Below, piece by piece: positions 16,155 through 25,167 of a DNA stretch of 64,000 nucleotides (positions are counted from its first letter, which is position 1; each line of letters starts with the position of its first letter). The DNA comes from Methylomonas montana (GTDB lineage: Bacteria; Pseudomonadota; Gammaproteobacteria; Methylococcales; Methylomonadaceae), in NCBI RefSeq assembly GCF_030490285.1, contig NZ_CP129884.1:2852001-2916000 (forward strand), read 5' to 3'. The position numbers were made by a program, and so were the translations under genes. The notes beneath the pieces were generated by a model. That model was given only the letters and a program-made list of their open reading frames with translations, was not told the origin of the DNA and made no database searches.

Positions 16155-16835
16155 TTAGCCGCACTTGCTCTCCCCACAATTCAAACAAGTCATACACCCA
16201 TCCATCAAAACCATCGCCTTGGTGCTGCATTTAGAGCAAAGTACAGCCTTCTCCGGAAACGCCTGCCCTTCCGACGCGCCATGCTGAGCTTCGAACTCGC
16301 GGCGCTTTTCGTCCAACATCTGCTGGTGATGATCGCTAAGCTTTTCCGGCTTGATCATGCCGATGTGTTTCATATGCGATTCGATGGCGTAGCCGATTTC
16401 AGCCACCAGCGATGGCATGAACACCCCGCCTTTCTTGAAATAGCCGCCGTGCGGATCGAACACCGCTTTCATTTCTTCCACCAGAAAGGTGGCGTCGCCG
16501 CCCTTGCGGAACACCGCCGAGATCAACCGGGTCAGCGCCAGCACCCACTGGAAATGCTCCATATTCTTGGAATTGATGAAGATTTCATAAGGCCGGCGTT
16601 CCTGGTGAATCGTGTCCTGGTTGAGGATGATGTCGTTGATGGTGATGTACAAGGCATGCTCGGACTGCGGAGTCTTGATCTTGTATGTCGAACCGAGCAA
16701 CACTTCCGGGCGCGCCAAGTTTTCGTTCATCGACTCCAGCGAGGGTTTTTCCGCTTCCTGCTGGACGGTTTCGGTGTTGTCTTTAGTCAGCACTTTGTAG
16801 CCGACGATTTTTTTGTTGATTTTGTGTAGGGTCAT
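16155..16835 (-). CDS. nrdJb: Class II ribonucleotide reductase, C-terminal subunit NrdJb
   Basis: A 226-residue protein corresponding to the C-terminal part of longer one-piece NrdJ enzymes, as in the split nrdJa/nrdJb of Pseudomonas. It contains the TSCPD-type domain (LYITINDIILN ... PYEIFINSKNMEHFQWVLALTRLISAVFRKGGD). The C-terminal redox tail is cysteine-rich (CSKC, CMTC, CGESKC) and would pass electrons from thioredoxin to the active site of NrdJa. The start at 16835 (MTLHKINKKIVGYK) fits; upstream codons come from a dispersed repeat. It follows nrdJa, separated by a 98-base inverted-repeat element. Confidence 0.9.
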   Translation of the reverse strand: MTLHKINKKIVGYKVLTKDNTETVQQEAEKPSLESMNENLARPEVLLGSTYKIKTPQSEHALYITINDIILNQDTIHQERRPYEIFINSKNMEHFQWVLALTRLISAVFRKGGDATFLVEEMKAVFDPHGGYFKKGGVFMPSLVAEIGYAIESHMKHIGMIKPEKLSDHHQQMLDEKRREFEAQHGASEGQAFPEKAVLCSKCSTKAMVLMDGCMTCLNCGESKCG

Positions 16836-16850
16836 GGGTGTTCCGTAATC

Positions 16851-16948
16851 TGTAGGTTGGGCTAGCGAAGCGTAGCCCAACATTGATGGCCTTCGTGTTG
16901 GGTTACACCTATCGGCTTTTATGCCCTCTAGGGTGAACCCAACCTACA
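16851..16948. repeat. 98-bp inverted-repeat element between nrdJa and nrdJb
   Basis: Ends are exact inverted repeats (tgtaggtt / aacctaca), with an inner ttgggctagcgaagcgtagcccaa-type palindrome. A related element (gtaggctgggt / acccagcctac) lies at 26418-26493. It is a MITE/REP-like insertion inside a presumed operon. Confidence 0.75.
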
Positions 16949-16956
16949 TTTTTTTA

Positions 16957-19107
16957 TCAAAACTTGCCGTAATAGCCTTCCTTCAAGGCATCGAACAGGT
17001 TGGCGGCGGTGTGGGTTTCGCCGTCGTATTCCACTTCCTCGTTGCCCTTGAATTCCACCACATGGCCGTCTTCCAGTGTGAATTGGTAGGTGGTGTTTTC
17101 CAGATCGGATTCCTTGACCAGTACACCCTGGAACACTTCCGGGTTAAAGCGGAAGGTGGTGCAGCCTTTCAGGCCTTGGTCGTAGGCGTATTCGTAGATG
17201 GACTTGAAGTCTTCGTACGGATAGTCGGTCGGCACGTTGGCGGTCTTGGAGATCGACGAATCGATCCATTTTTGCGCGGCGGCCTGGATGTCGACATGCT
17301 GTTTGGGCGTGACTTCGTCGGCGGAAATGAAGTAGTCCGGCAACTGCTGGTCGGGATTTTCACTGTAAGGCATCGCTTCCGGATTAACCAAATGGCGGTA
17401 GGCCAGCAATTCGAACGAGAACACGTCGATTTTTTCCTTGGACTTTTTGCCTTCGCGAATCACGTTGCGCGAATAATGGTGGGCAAAGCTCGGTTCGATG
17501 CCGTTGCTGGCGTTGTTGGCCAAGGACAGCGAGATGGTGCCGGTCGGTGCGATGGAACTGTGGTGCGTGAAACGGCAGCCGACGTCGGCCAGTTCCGCCA
17601 CCAGTTCCGGTAGATCTTGCGCGACTTTTTGCATGTAGCGGCTGTATTTGGCGTGCAACACCTTGCCAGGCACTTGGTCGCCAAGTTTATAGCCGTCGGC
17701 TTTCATCTCCGGGCGTTTGTGCAACATTTCGCCGGTGACGGTGAACAGTTGCTCCATGATAGGTGCCGGGCCTTTTTCCTTAGCCAGTTCCAGGCCGGCT
17801 TTCCAGCCTTCCAGCGCCAATTCCTTGGTGACTTGTTCGGTGAAGGCCAATGACTCTTCGTTGCCGTATTTCATGCCCAGCATGGTGATGGTCGAGCCCA
17901 GGCCCAGATAGCCCATACCGTGGCGGCGCTTGCCGGTGATTTCGTCACGTTGTCTTTCCAGCGGCAGGCCGTTGATTTCGACGACGTTATCCAGCATGCG
18001 GGTGAAAATGCGGATGGTCTTGCGGTAGGCTTCCCAATCGAAGCTGGCTTCCTTGCCGAAGGGTTTTTCGATGAAACGGGTCAGGTTGATCGAACCCAAC
18101 AAGCAGCTGCCGTAAGGTGGCAAGGGTTGTTCGCCGCAGGGGTTGGTAGCGCGGATGTGCTCGCAGAACCAGTTGTTGTTCATCTCGTTGACCTTGTCGA
18201 TCAGGATGAAGCCGGGTTCGGCGTAGTCGTAAGTGGAAGACATGATGATGTCCCACAGGCGGCGCGCAGGCATGACTTTGGTGATGCGGCAAGCCACCAG
18301 GCCTGCCTCGTCAACCACATAGCCTTTTTTATTGGGCAGGTCGCGCCAGATGATTTTGCTGGCGTCGGTCAAATCGAGTTTGTCGGTACTGGCTTCGCGC
18401 TCGGTAACCGGGAAGGACAACGGCCACTGACCGTTGTTTTTCACCGCTTCGACAAATTCGCTGGTAATCAGCAGCGACAAGTTGAACTGGCGCAGGCGGC
18501 CGTCTTCGCGCTTGGCGCGGATGAAATCGACGACATCCGGATGGGCCACGTCGAAAGTCGCCATCTGCGCGCCACGGCGGCCGCCGGCCGACGACACGGT
18601 AAAGCACATCTTGTCGTAAATATCCATGAACGACAGCGGGCCGGAGGTATAGGCGCCGGCGCCAGACACATAAGCATCGCGCGGACGCAGGGTAGAGAAT
18701 TCATAACCGATGCCGCAGCCAGCTTTCAGGGTCAAACCGGCTTCGTGGACTTTGTGCAAAATGTCGTCCATCGAGTCTTCGATGATGCCGGACACGGTGC
18801 AGTTGATCGTGGAGGTGGCCGGTTTGTGTTCCAGCGCGCCGGCGTTGGAAACGATGCGGCCGGCCGGAATCACGCCCTTGCGCAAGGCCCACAAAAATTC
18901 CTTGTAGTGTTTTTCTTGCAGGGCTTTGGTGGTTTCGACGCTGGACAACGCTTTGGCAACGCGCTTGTAGGTCTCGTCGATAGTCTCGTCGATGGCTTTA
19001 CCGTCCTTGGTTTTTAAGCGGTACTTGCTGTCCCAAATGTCCAGAGAGGCGCTTTGCAGCGGGATTTCAGTAGTGTTTTGCGTCACAACATGCAGTTTAG
19101 CTGTCAT
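16957..19107 (-). CDS. nrdJa: Adenosylcobalamin-dependent ribonucleotide reductase, catalytic subunit NrdJa
   Basis: A 716-residue class II ribonucleotide reductase that makes deoxyribonucleotides with vitamin B12 as radical source, with or without oxygen. Visible family features are the substrate-site cysteine (STINCTVSG, near residue 100), GRRGAQMATFDVAHPDVVDFI, NPCGEQPLPPYGSCLLGSINL with the active-site Cys/Glu, and the PTGTISLSLANNASNGIEPSFA loop. The start at 19107 (MTAKLHVVTQN) has an AAAGGGA ribosome site; the frame upstream to 19152 is leader. The rest of the enzyme is supplied by nrdJb downstream. Transcription is probably controlled by NrdR (see the promoter entry). Confidence 0.95.
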   Translation of the reverse strand: MTAKLHVVTQNTTEIPLQSASLDIWDSKYRLKTKDGKAIDETIDETYKRVAKALSSVETTKALQEKHYKEFLWALRKGVIPAGRIVSNAGALEHKPATSTINCTVSGIIEDSMDDILHKVHEAGLTLKAGCGIGYEFSTLRPRDAYVSGAGAYTSGPLSFMDIYDKMCFTVSSAGGRRGAQMATFDVAHPDVVDFIRAKREDGRLRQFNLSLLITSEFVEAVKNNGQWPLSFPVTEREASTDKLDLTDASKIIWRDLPNKKGYVVDEAGLVACRITKVMPARRLWDIIMSSTYDYAEPGFILIDKVNEMNNNWFCEHIRATNPCGEQPLPPYGSCLLGSINLTRFIEKPFGKEASFDWEAYRKTIRIFTRMLDNVVEINGLPLERQRDEITGKRRHGMGYLGLGSTITMLGMKYGNEESLAFTEQVTKELALEGWKAGLELAKEKGPAPIMEQLFTVTGEMLHKRPEMKADGYKLGDQVPGKVLHAKYSRYMQKVAQDLPELVAELADVGCRFTHHSSIAPTGTISLSLANNASNGIEPSFAHHYSRNVIREGKKSKEKIDVFSFELLAYRHLVNPEAMPYSENPDQQLPDYFISADEVTPKQHVDIQAAAQKWIDSSISKTANVPTDYPYEDFKSIYEYAYDQGLKGCTTFRFNPEVFQGVLVKESDLENTTYQFTLEDGHVVEFKGNEEVEYDGETHTAANLFDALKEGYYGKF

Positions 19108-19218
19108 TCGTGGGTTCCCTTTTCTAGTTGAATGGTTACTGGACAATCGCACCGGTCCGGTACGGCTAAGATATTGATGTTTATTGGTTTAGAACCGAAA
19201 ACACTGCAGCCAGGCCAC

Positions 19219-19272
19219 ATACTGCATATAGTGTTTATGGATAAATTTTAGCACAACATATTGTGTTGTCAG
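19219..19272 (-). promoter_or_regulatory. nrdJ promoter with paired NrdR-type boxes
   Basis: On the minus strand a CTGACA (-35, 19267-19272) and TAAAAT (-10, 19245-19250) are separated by 16 bases. That spacer is exactly one NrdR-like palindrome (19251-19266, about 14 of 16 matches to the remembered consensus acaCwAtATaTwGtgt). A second box (19219-19234, about 13 of 16) lies around +4 to +19. Box centres are 32 bp apart, three helical turns, as in known NrdR targets. Binding would block polymerase directly. Confidence 0.75.
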
Positions 19273-19547
19273 CGGGAAATTTTTACTAAAAAGCCCCTCT
19301 TGTAGCTTTGTTTTTTTAACTCAAGGAGTTAGCGGCGGCATTTAATTTTAAAATGATGTGGATACGGCTCGGATGCCCGCCAAGCACTCGGCATTCCGCA
19401 GACCAAGCGGCCCATCTCAGCAACGCGTCGGGGTAAGATTTTACGTTTAAGGCATAGTTAATATTTCTGGCTACAATGAATTCGCCAGCTGCTTACAGCG
19501 GATTGAAGATTGAGTTGGCAAGCAACGATTACACCACCGAGGCAAAC

Positions 19548-19877
19548 ATGAAGAACATCAGCAAAATTTTATGGTCGGGCGCTTTATTTGCGTCTGTTGG
19601 CTTGGCGCAGCCTTGCTTCGCCGGCCTGGAAACACCGCGTATCGACCAACGTCAGGAAAACCAGGAAAGACGCATCGAGCAAGGCGAGGCGTCCGGTGCT
19701 TTAACCAACCGCGAGGCCAACCGTTTGGAACATCAGCAAATGCGGATAGAACATCAAGAAGACGCCGCCAAGGCCGACGGCACGGTGACCCCAGTAGAAC
19801 GGGCCCGCTTGACCCACCAACAAAACAAGGCCAGCCGCAACATCGCCCGCAAAAAACATAATGTCAGACGGCAATAA
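19548..19877 (+). CDS. Small periplasmic charged protein
   Basis: A 109-residue exported protein. The signal peptide (residues 1-25, ending CFA) is followed by a highly charged, helical region containing RIDQRQENQERRIEQGEASG, LTNREANRLEHQ and GTVTPVERARLTHQQNKASR. The paired G-x-LT-x-x-E and G-x-VT-x-x-E segments look like degenerate EF-hand-type turns. Similar proteins are common in proteobacteria, from memory, with no known function. I chose 19548 because upstream codons (from 19476) do not form a leader. A GAGG ribosome site precedes the ATG. Confidence 0.8.
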   Translation: MKNISKILWSGALFASVGLAQPCFAGLETPRIDQRQENQERRIEQGEASGALTNREANRLEHQQMRIEHQEDAAKADGTVTPVERARLTHQQNKASRNIARKKHNVRRQ

Positions 19878-19884
19878 ACGACGC

Positions 19885-19917
19885 TAAAAAATCCGGCAGT
19901 ATCGCCGGATTTTTTAT
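19885..19917. terminator. Bidirectional intrinsic terminator
   Basis: A GC-rich stem (atccggc / gccggat) is flanked by A-run and T-run (19885-19897 with 19904-19916). It sits between the convergent small periplasmic gene and the helicase gene and can serve both. Confidence 0.85.
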
Positions 19918-22900
19918 TTACGCATCGCCTTTCATTAGATTCAGCAACTCGTCGGCCGACACCTTACCGCTGATATCGGCGCCGTCCAGCAAACTATCGG
20001 CCAAATCGCGTTTATGGCCGTGCAAGGCGACGATTTTTTCTTCGATGGTTTGCTTGGCGATCATCCGGTAAATCGTCACCGGCCGTTGCTGGCCCATTCG
20101 GTGGGCGCGGTCGGAAGCTTGATCCTCGACAGCCGGATTCCACCAAGGATCCATATGAATCACATAATCGGCCGCGGTCAGGTTTAAACCGACACCACCG
20201 GCTTTCAGACTAATCAAAAACAACTCGCCCTCGCCGCGCTGAAAGGCATCGACTCGTTGCTGTCTGTCCTTGGCCGGGGTGCTGCCGTCCAGATATTGGT
20301 AACGAATGCCGCGCTTTTCGACATAGGCTTTGATGAGCTGCAAATGATCGACAAATTGGCTAAATACCAAGGCCTTGTGTTTGTTATCCAGCAGTTCGTC
20401 GACGATGTCGCCGAAGGCCGCCAGCTTGCTGCTGGCCAGCGTCATATCGGGATTGGCCAGCCGGGTGTTGCAACAGCTGCGGCGCAATTTAGTGATCGCC
20501 GCCAGTATCTGCAATTGCTTCTGCCCCGCCGGCGCCGCTGCGTTTGCCAACGCCGCCAGACTTTCCCGACGCAGCGCTTCGTAATAGGCCATTTCCTCGC
20601 CGCTGAGCTGCACATACACCGGTATCTCGGTGCGTGGCGGCAGCTCTTGCAACACCTGGGTCTTGGTGCGGCGCAAGATGAAGGGCTGGATCAGTTTTTT
20701 CAGCTGAAACCGCGCCTCGACGCTGCGGTCGCGTTCGATCGGACCGGCGAAACGCTGATTGAATTGCTCCAGCGAGCCCAGCAAACCGGGATTGATGAAG
20801 CGAAACAAATTCCACAACTCGCCCAGATGATTCTCCAGCGGCGTGCCGGTCATGATCAATTTAAACCTGGCTTGCAGATTCATGGCGCCTTGCGAACGAC
20901 GGGTGGCGATGTTTTTAATCGCTTGCGCTTCGTCGAGAATCACCGTCTGGAACTGAATCTTCGCCAGCATCTCGGCGACCTGTTCCTGCTGCAGTAAGCC
21001 ATAACTGCAAATCAGCAAATCGTAAGGCTCAAGATTATCCAGCAAGCGTTGACGGTCGCCACTGCCGAGAATTTGCGGATTTAGCGTCGGCGCGAAGCGG
21101 CCGGCTTCGTTTTCCCAATTCATGCATACCGAGGTCGGCGCGACGATCAGACTGGGGCCGTTCGGCGCCTGGTCCACCAGCAGCGCCAAACCCTGCACGG
21201 TTTTCCCCAAGCCCATGTCATCCGCCAGACAGGCGCCGACACCCCAGCGCGCCAAGCGCGCCAGCCAGCGGTAACCGTCGACCTGATAATCGCGCAATTC
21301 GGCTTGAAAAGTGGACGGCACCTGCGGTTGATAATCGCGAGAATCCTTGAGCCGCTGCATATGCGCTTGCCAATGCTGATCGGCTTTGAAACCGGCATCG
21401 TCTTGCCAATCTTCCAAGGTCAAGGCCGCCAGCGGATTGATGCGCACTTTTTTACCGTGTAGATCGACGTAGGCTTTCAAATCGTCGAGGCGGCGGCGGA
21501 ACTCTTCGGTCAAGGCAATGAACTGGCCGTCCTGCAATTTCAAGAAGCGACCCTGGCGGTTGTTTAATAAACCCAGCAGTTGCTGGATTTCGATGACGGT
21601 ATCTTCGTTGACTTTCAACTCGCCCTGCAAGGCAAACCAATCGTTTTCGCGCTTGATTTGCATGCTAAAACCGCTGCCGCCGGTATGACCCAACAAGCGG
21701 AATTTAACGCCTTCCGGCCACTCCAACACGGCTTGCTCGGCAGGCAAGGCCTGTAATTGCAGCAATAACTCCAGACATTGCTCTGGCTCTTCCAGCAAGC
21801 AATCGCCGGACGCGTCGCGTTCCGCCTGCGCCAGCGCCGGGCAGGCTTGTAAGACAGCATCCGCGCGCCTTTTTTCCAAGGCCAGATCGCGCTTGGCTTG
21901 GCAACGTCTACCGTCGATCTCGGCGAGCACACTTTCGCCGCCGTGGCCCGGCTGAAAATACGCGCCGCCGGTCGCGAACGGCCGGATCAGCAAGGCCACG
22001 CGCAAGCCCTCGCCCAAGGGCAACAAATGCACGCGCGGCGTAGCGTCGGCCTCGACTTGCTCCGCACTGCTGGAACTGCCGCCGATGTCGGAATGCACGG
22101 TCAACAAACCGGAAATGCTGGTCAGGGTTTGCAAAACCCGTTCTTGGGCCGACAAAGGCACTTCCAAACCCTTGGGACCAAGCACCGCTTGGATTTTGTG
22201 ATGATCGGCGGTGAACTCCAATACCTTCAACCGGGTCGGGGTTTCCTTGGCAATATAAAATTTTTGTTCGTAACCGGGCACGGGATCCAAACTGATTTTA
22301 ATCTTGTCTTTACCGTCCAGTTTTTTAACCCGCAATTCCGCTTCGCCCTTGACCACTTCGACCCGCACCTCCACCGCATCGACCCAAAACAAATGCGGAT
22401 GACCGATCAAGGCCTGCGGCATACTGCCGTCGAATTCGAAAAAGGTGCCGCTGCCGTACCAACCGCTGTCGCGGTACTCCTTGATATGCGAGCACAGTTT
22501 AATATCTTGTTCGGTTAGATAATCGAAGCTGTCGGTTTCGTGCGCCAGCCGTTTCAAGGCAATCGCCCTGCCCTTGCTCCAGCCGCCTTTGGCTTGTTGC
22601 TTTTGTTCGCGCGGCTCGATGTCCAGATGATGAGTGGCCTCGTCGTAGCTCAATAGCCACACCAAACGGGTGGGTTTGTCGACTTGCAGCGAGGTTTCGG
22701 CCTTTTTTTCGGTTTTCGGCAGATTCAACAAGGCATCCAGCGCCAGCTCCCAATCAGGGCGGCTGGCGAACAAATCGACCAGCGCCGGCCTATCCTCGAG
22801 AAAACCGCTATCCCATTGCTTGGATCGTGGCGGCTCGATGGTTTTGAATATTTTCGCCAGTTCCGCCGCCGGCCAATGGTAGCCGTTATCCAGCAAATGC

Positions 22901-24138
22901 CGGTAAAGCTTCTGACTAAGTGGCGAGACCTGCTTGCTATGATCGGCTTTGACCCAAAAACCGATCAGCGCTAAAAACACATGTAACAGCAACGGCGGAG
23001 TTTGCAAAGTGTCGGGAGCGCCGCTTTCCCGATAGCCGTTAACTATCCTATAAGGCAAATCCGTCTGTAACAGCTGATCGCGTAGCGATAAATCGCCCTG
23101 CAAAAACCGATTAAACAAGGCTAGCTCGTGATAAACGCCCAGCCAGTAGCCATCAGCCTTAATGGCTTGATTGAGCAGCGTGCTTAATTTGGTGCGTTGC
23201 TTGGCATCGTTGTTTTTCAGGATGGCCAGCGGGTAAAACACCCCGGCCAGCCCGTAAAAATAAGCACTGCGCTTACCCGAGGATTTTCTCAGTACAGCCA
23301 AGGCGGATTCGAATCGACTGACGGCACCGGCATAATCGCCACGCAGAAAAATCAACGTTGCGGCCAGGGCTTGCAACTCCGCATCATCTTGGCCGGCCAA
23401 GCGTGTTTCAACCTCGTCCCATTCGCCCCGTAACAGCAGTAACTCCAAGGCCACCCGATTTAACAGCTCTTGCTGCATGCCTTGGCCGGCGAACAACAAC
23501 TGTTGCAACAAGCCATCCAATTTTTGATCGGCATATAAATACAGCAGCTGATGCAATCCGGCGTAGCCGCTCAAACCGACCAGCAATTGCGGGTGATAGC
23601 GGCTAAACCACGCCGCATCCAGCGGATTTAAAAACCAGGTCAAATATAGTTCGTTGCCGACCGGCAGCTTACCCAAATAGCGCCCGCCGTTTTCCAGACA
23701 TTCGTCGACTTTGGCGTAATCGCCTCGATAGAATTGAAGCCGCGCCTCGCGGATGCAATCGTCCACGGTGTTGTAGCGGTAGTAACCAGGACCGGGTGGA
23801 TTATGCTGTAACACCGCCGCCGCGTAGGTTTCGAATTCGTTATCGACGATGGTTTGTCGGGTAATCACTTCCGTCAGCGTCCGGCAACACCGGCTACCGC
23901 CGGACTTGGCATTTTCTTCCACCAGTTCGGCCTTGATCAGCGGTTTTAAACGGGCCTTGACCGCTTCGGATTTCAGCACCTTGCTGCCTTCCTTGATGCC
24001 CAGGCTGGACAAGCATTTAGCCAGATTGGTCAAAGAGCTATAGCCATAATACATCGCCAGCAGTTTCAGAATAGTTTGCTGCTCGGCGGTCAAGGTTCGA
24101 TAAGTTTTCAGGCGTTCGATTAAACGAGAAGATTGCAT
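19918..24138 (-). CDS. Large SNF2-family DNA-dependent ATPase
   Basis: A 1406-residue cytoplasmic superfamily 2 ATPase of the SNF2/RapA type. The helicase module fills the last 450 residues. Motif I is DDMGLGKT near residue 975, motif II DEAQ near 1069, motif III MTGTPLEN, and the C-terminal lobe has LVFSQF, YQYLDGSTPAKDRQ and DPWWNPAVEDQASDRAHRMGQ. The N-terminal 700 residues are helical and repeat-like (SNF2-associated region); no zinc-binding SWIM pattern is seen. It probably remodels DNA-bound complexes, but the target is not known. The start at 24138 (MQSSRLIERLKTYR) follows family N-termini; the frame is open to 24228. Confidence 0.9.
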   Translation of the reverse strand: MQSSRLIERLKTYRTLTAEQQTILKLLAMYYGYSSLTNLAKCLSSLGIKEGSKVLKSEAVKARLKPLIKAELVEENAKSGGSRCCRTLTEVITRQTIVDNEFETYAAAVLQHNPPGPGYYRYNTVDDCIREARLQFYRGDYAKVDECLENGGRYLGKLPVGNELYLTWFLNPLDAAWFSRYHPQLLVGLSGYAGLHQLLYLYADQKLDGLLQQLLFAGQGMQQELLNRVALELLLLRGEWDEVETRLAGQDDAELQALAATLIFLRGDYAGAVSRFESALAVLRKSSGKRSAYFYGLAGVFYPLAILKNNDAKQRTKLSTLLNQAIKADGYWLGVYHELALFNRFLQGDLSLRDQLLQTDLPYRIVNGYRESGAPDTLQTPPLLLHVFLALIGFWVKADHSKQVSPLSQKLYRHLLDNGYHWPAAELAKIFKTIEPPRSKQWDSGFLEDRPALVDLFASRPDWELALDALLNLPKTEKKAETSLQVDKPTRLVWLLSYDEATHHLDIEPREQKQQAKGGWSKGRAIALKRLAHETDSFDYLTEQDIKLCSHIKEYRDSGWYGSGTFFEFDGSMPQALIGHPHLFWVDAVEVRVEVVKGEAELRVKKLDGKDKIKISLDPVPGYEQKFYIAKETPTRLKVLEFTADHHKIQAVLGPKGLEVPLSAQERVLQTLTSISGLLTVHSDIGGSSSSAEQVEADATPRVHLLPLGEGLRVALLIRPFATGGAYFQPGHGGESVLAEIDGRRCQAKRDLALEKRRADAVLQACPALAQAERDASGDCLLEEPEQCLELLLQLQALPAEQAVLEWPEGVKFRLLGHTGGSGFSMQIKRENDWFALQGELKVNEDTVIEIQQLLGLLNNRQGRFLKLQDGQFIALTEEFRRRLDDLKAYVDLHGKKVRINPLAALTLEDWQDDAGFKADQHWQAHMQRLKDSRDYQPQVPSTFQAELRDYQVDGYRWLARLARWGVGACLADDMGLGKTVQGLALLVDQAPNGPSLIVAPTSVCMNWENEAGRFAPTLNPQILGSGDRQRLLDNLEPYDLLICSYGLLQQEQVAEMLAKIQFQTVILDEAQAIKNIATRRSQGAMNLQARFKLIMTGTPLENHLGELWNLFRFINPGLLGSLEQFNQRFAGPIERDRSVEARFQLKKLIQPFILRRTKTQVLQELPPRTEIPVYVQLSGEEMAYYEALRRESLAALANAAAPAGQKQLQILAAITKLRRSCCNTRLANPDMTLASSKLAAFGDIVDELLDNKHKALVFSQFVDHLQLIKAYVEKRGIRYQYLDGSTPAKDRQQRVDAFQRGEGELFLISLKAGGVGLNLTAADYVIHMDPWWNPAVEDQASDRAHRMGQQRPVTIYRMIAKQTIEEKIVALHGHKRDLADSLLDGADISGKVSADELLNLMKGDA

Positions 24139-24214
24139 GGGTCCGGCAAAATGACAAAAAGGAGTGATGGTACCAGTTTGAGCCGCGAAGCTGAATAGCT
24201 TGGCCACCGGGTAT

Positions 24215-24240
24215 AAAAAAGCCCGCAATGCGGGCTTTTT
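24215..24240. terminator. Bidirectional terminator after mtkB
   Basis: Stem gcccgc/gcgggc with AAAAAA before and TTTTT after. It lies 22 bases past the mtkB stop on the minus strand and closes the mclA-mtkA-mtkB operon before the helicase gene. Confidence 0.85.
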
Positions 24241-24261
24241 GCCTAACCGATTGACGATGCG

Positions 24262-25149
24262 TTACAGCTTGGCCAAGACTTTGGCGACGGTTTCGCCCAT
24301 CGCCGCCGGCGTTGGCGCGATGGTGACGCCCAGTTCCTTCAGCATTTCGACTTTTTCCGCCGCCGATTCGCCGGTCGAGGAAATAATCGCGCCGGCATGC
24401 CCCATGCGGCGGCCTTTCGGCGCAGTCAGACCGGCGATATAGGCTACGACCGGTTTGGTCATATGTTCCTTTGCAAACATGCCGGCTTCGACTTCTTGCG
24501 GGCCGCCGATCTCGCCTATCATCATCACGACCTTGGTTTCAGGATCTTGTTCGAAGCGCTCCAGAATGTCGCGGTGCGAGCTGCCGTTGATCGGGTCGCC
24601 GCCAATGCCGACCGAAGTCGACACGCCGATGCCCAGTCGTTTCATCTGGTCGGCGGCTTCGTAGCCCAGCGTGCCGGAGCGGCCGACGATGCCGACGTTG
24701 CCGGGAATATAGATATGGCCAGGCATGATGCCCAGCATCGATTTACCGGGGCTGATGGTGCCGGCGCAGTTAGGGCCGGTCAACACCATGCGCTGTTCTT
24801 TGGGAAAACGGCTCAGGAAGATTTTGACCTTCATCATGTCCTGGGTCGGGATGCCGTCGGTGATTGCCACGCAATATTTGATGCCGGCTTCGGCGGCTTC
24901 CATGATGGAATCGGCCGCATAAGCGGGCGGCACGAACACGATGCTGGCTTCGGCACCGGCTTGTTCGACCGCTTCCTTGACGGTGTTGAACACCGGCCGA
25001 TCCAGGTGTTTCTGACCGCCCTTGCCGGGTGTGATGCCGCCGACCACATTGGAGCCGTAGTTGATCATGTCTTGCGCATGGAAAGTGCCGATCTTGCCGG
25101 TGAAACCCTGGACGATGATGCGGGTGGATTTATCGATAAAAATTGCCAT
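24262..25149 (-). CDS. mtkB: Malate-CoA ligase (malate thiokinase) alpha subunit
   Basis: A 295-residue alpha subunit that, with MtkA, makes malyl-CoA from malate, CoA and ATP for the serine cycle. The CoA-binding Rossmann part is N-terminal (TRIIVQGFTGKIGTFHAQDM), and the phosphohistidine loop GRRMGHAGAI lies near residue 250. The family is shared with succinyl-CoA ligase alpha (SucD); assignment to malate rests on its place next to mtkA and mclA and on remembered similarity to the Methylorubrum MtkB. The gap to mtkA is 18 bases. Confidence 0.9.
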   Translation of the reverse strand: MAIFIDKSTRIIVQGFTGKIGTFHAQDMINYGSNVVGGITPGKGGQKHLDRPVFNTVKEAVEQAGAEASIVFVPPAYAADSIMEAAEAGIKYCVAITDGIPTQDMMKVKIFLSRFPKEQRMVLTGPNCAGTISPGKSMLGIMPGHIYIPGNVGIVGRSGTLGYEAADQMKRLGIGVSTSVGIGGDPINGSSHRDILERFEQDPETKVVMMIGEIGGPQEVEAGMFAKEHMTKPVVAYIAGLTAPKGRRMGHAGAIISSTGESAAEKVEMLKELGVTIAPTPAAMGETVAKVLAKL

Positions 25150-25167
25150 GTTGATTAACCTTGCGCC

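Noticed and set aside
17920-19017. Long plus-strand open frame (365 codons) opposite nrdJa
   Set aside because: It is the antisense shadow of a strongly conserved reductase; composition is unnatural and there is no ribosome site.
19108-19300. Cobalamin riboswitch in front of the B12-dependent reductase
   Set aside because: No B12-box-like conserved sequence or multi-stem fold was seen; the leader is short and is explained by the promoter and NrdR boxes.
23290-23320. tRNA-like ttcgaatcg string
   Set aside because: It lies in the helicase coding region and no cloverleaf can be built around it.
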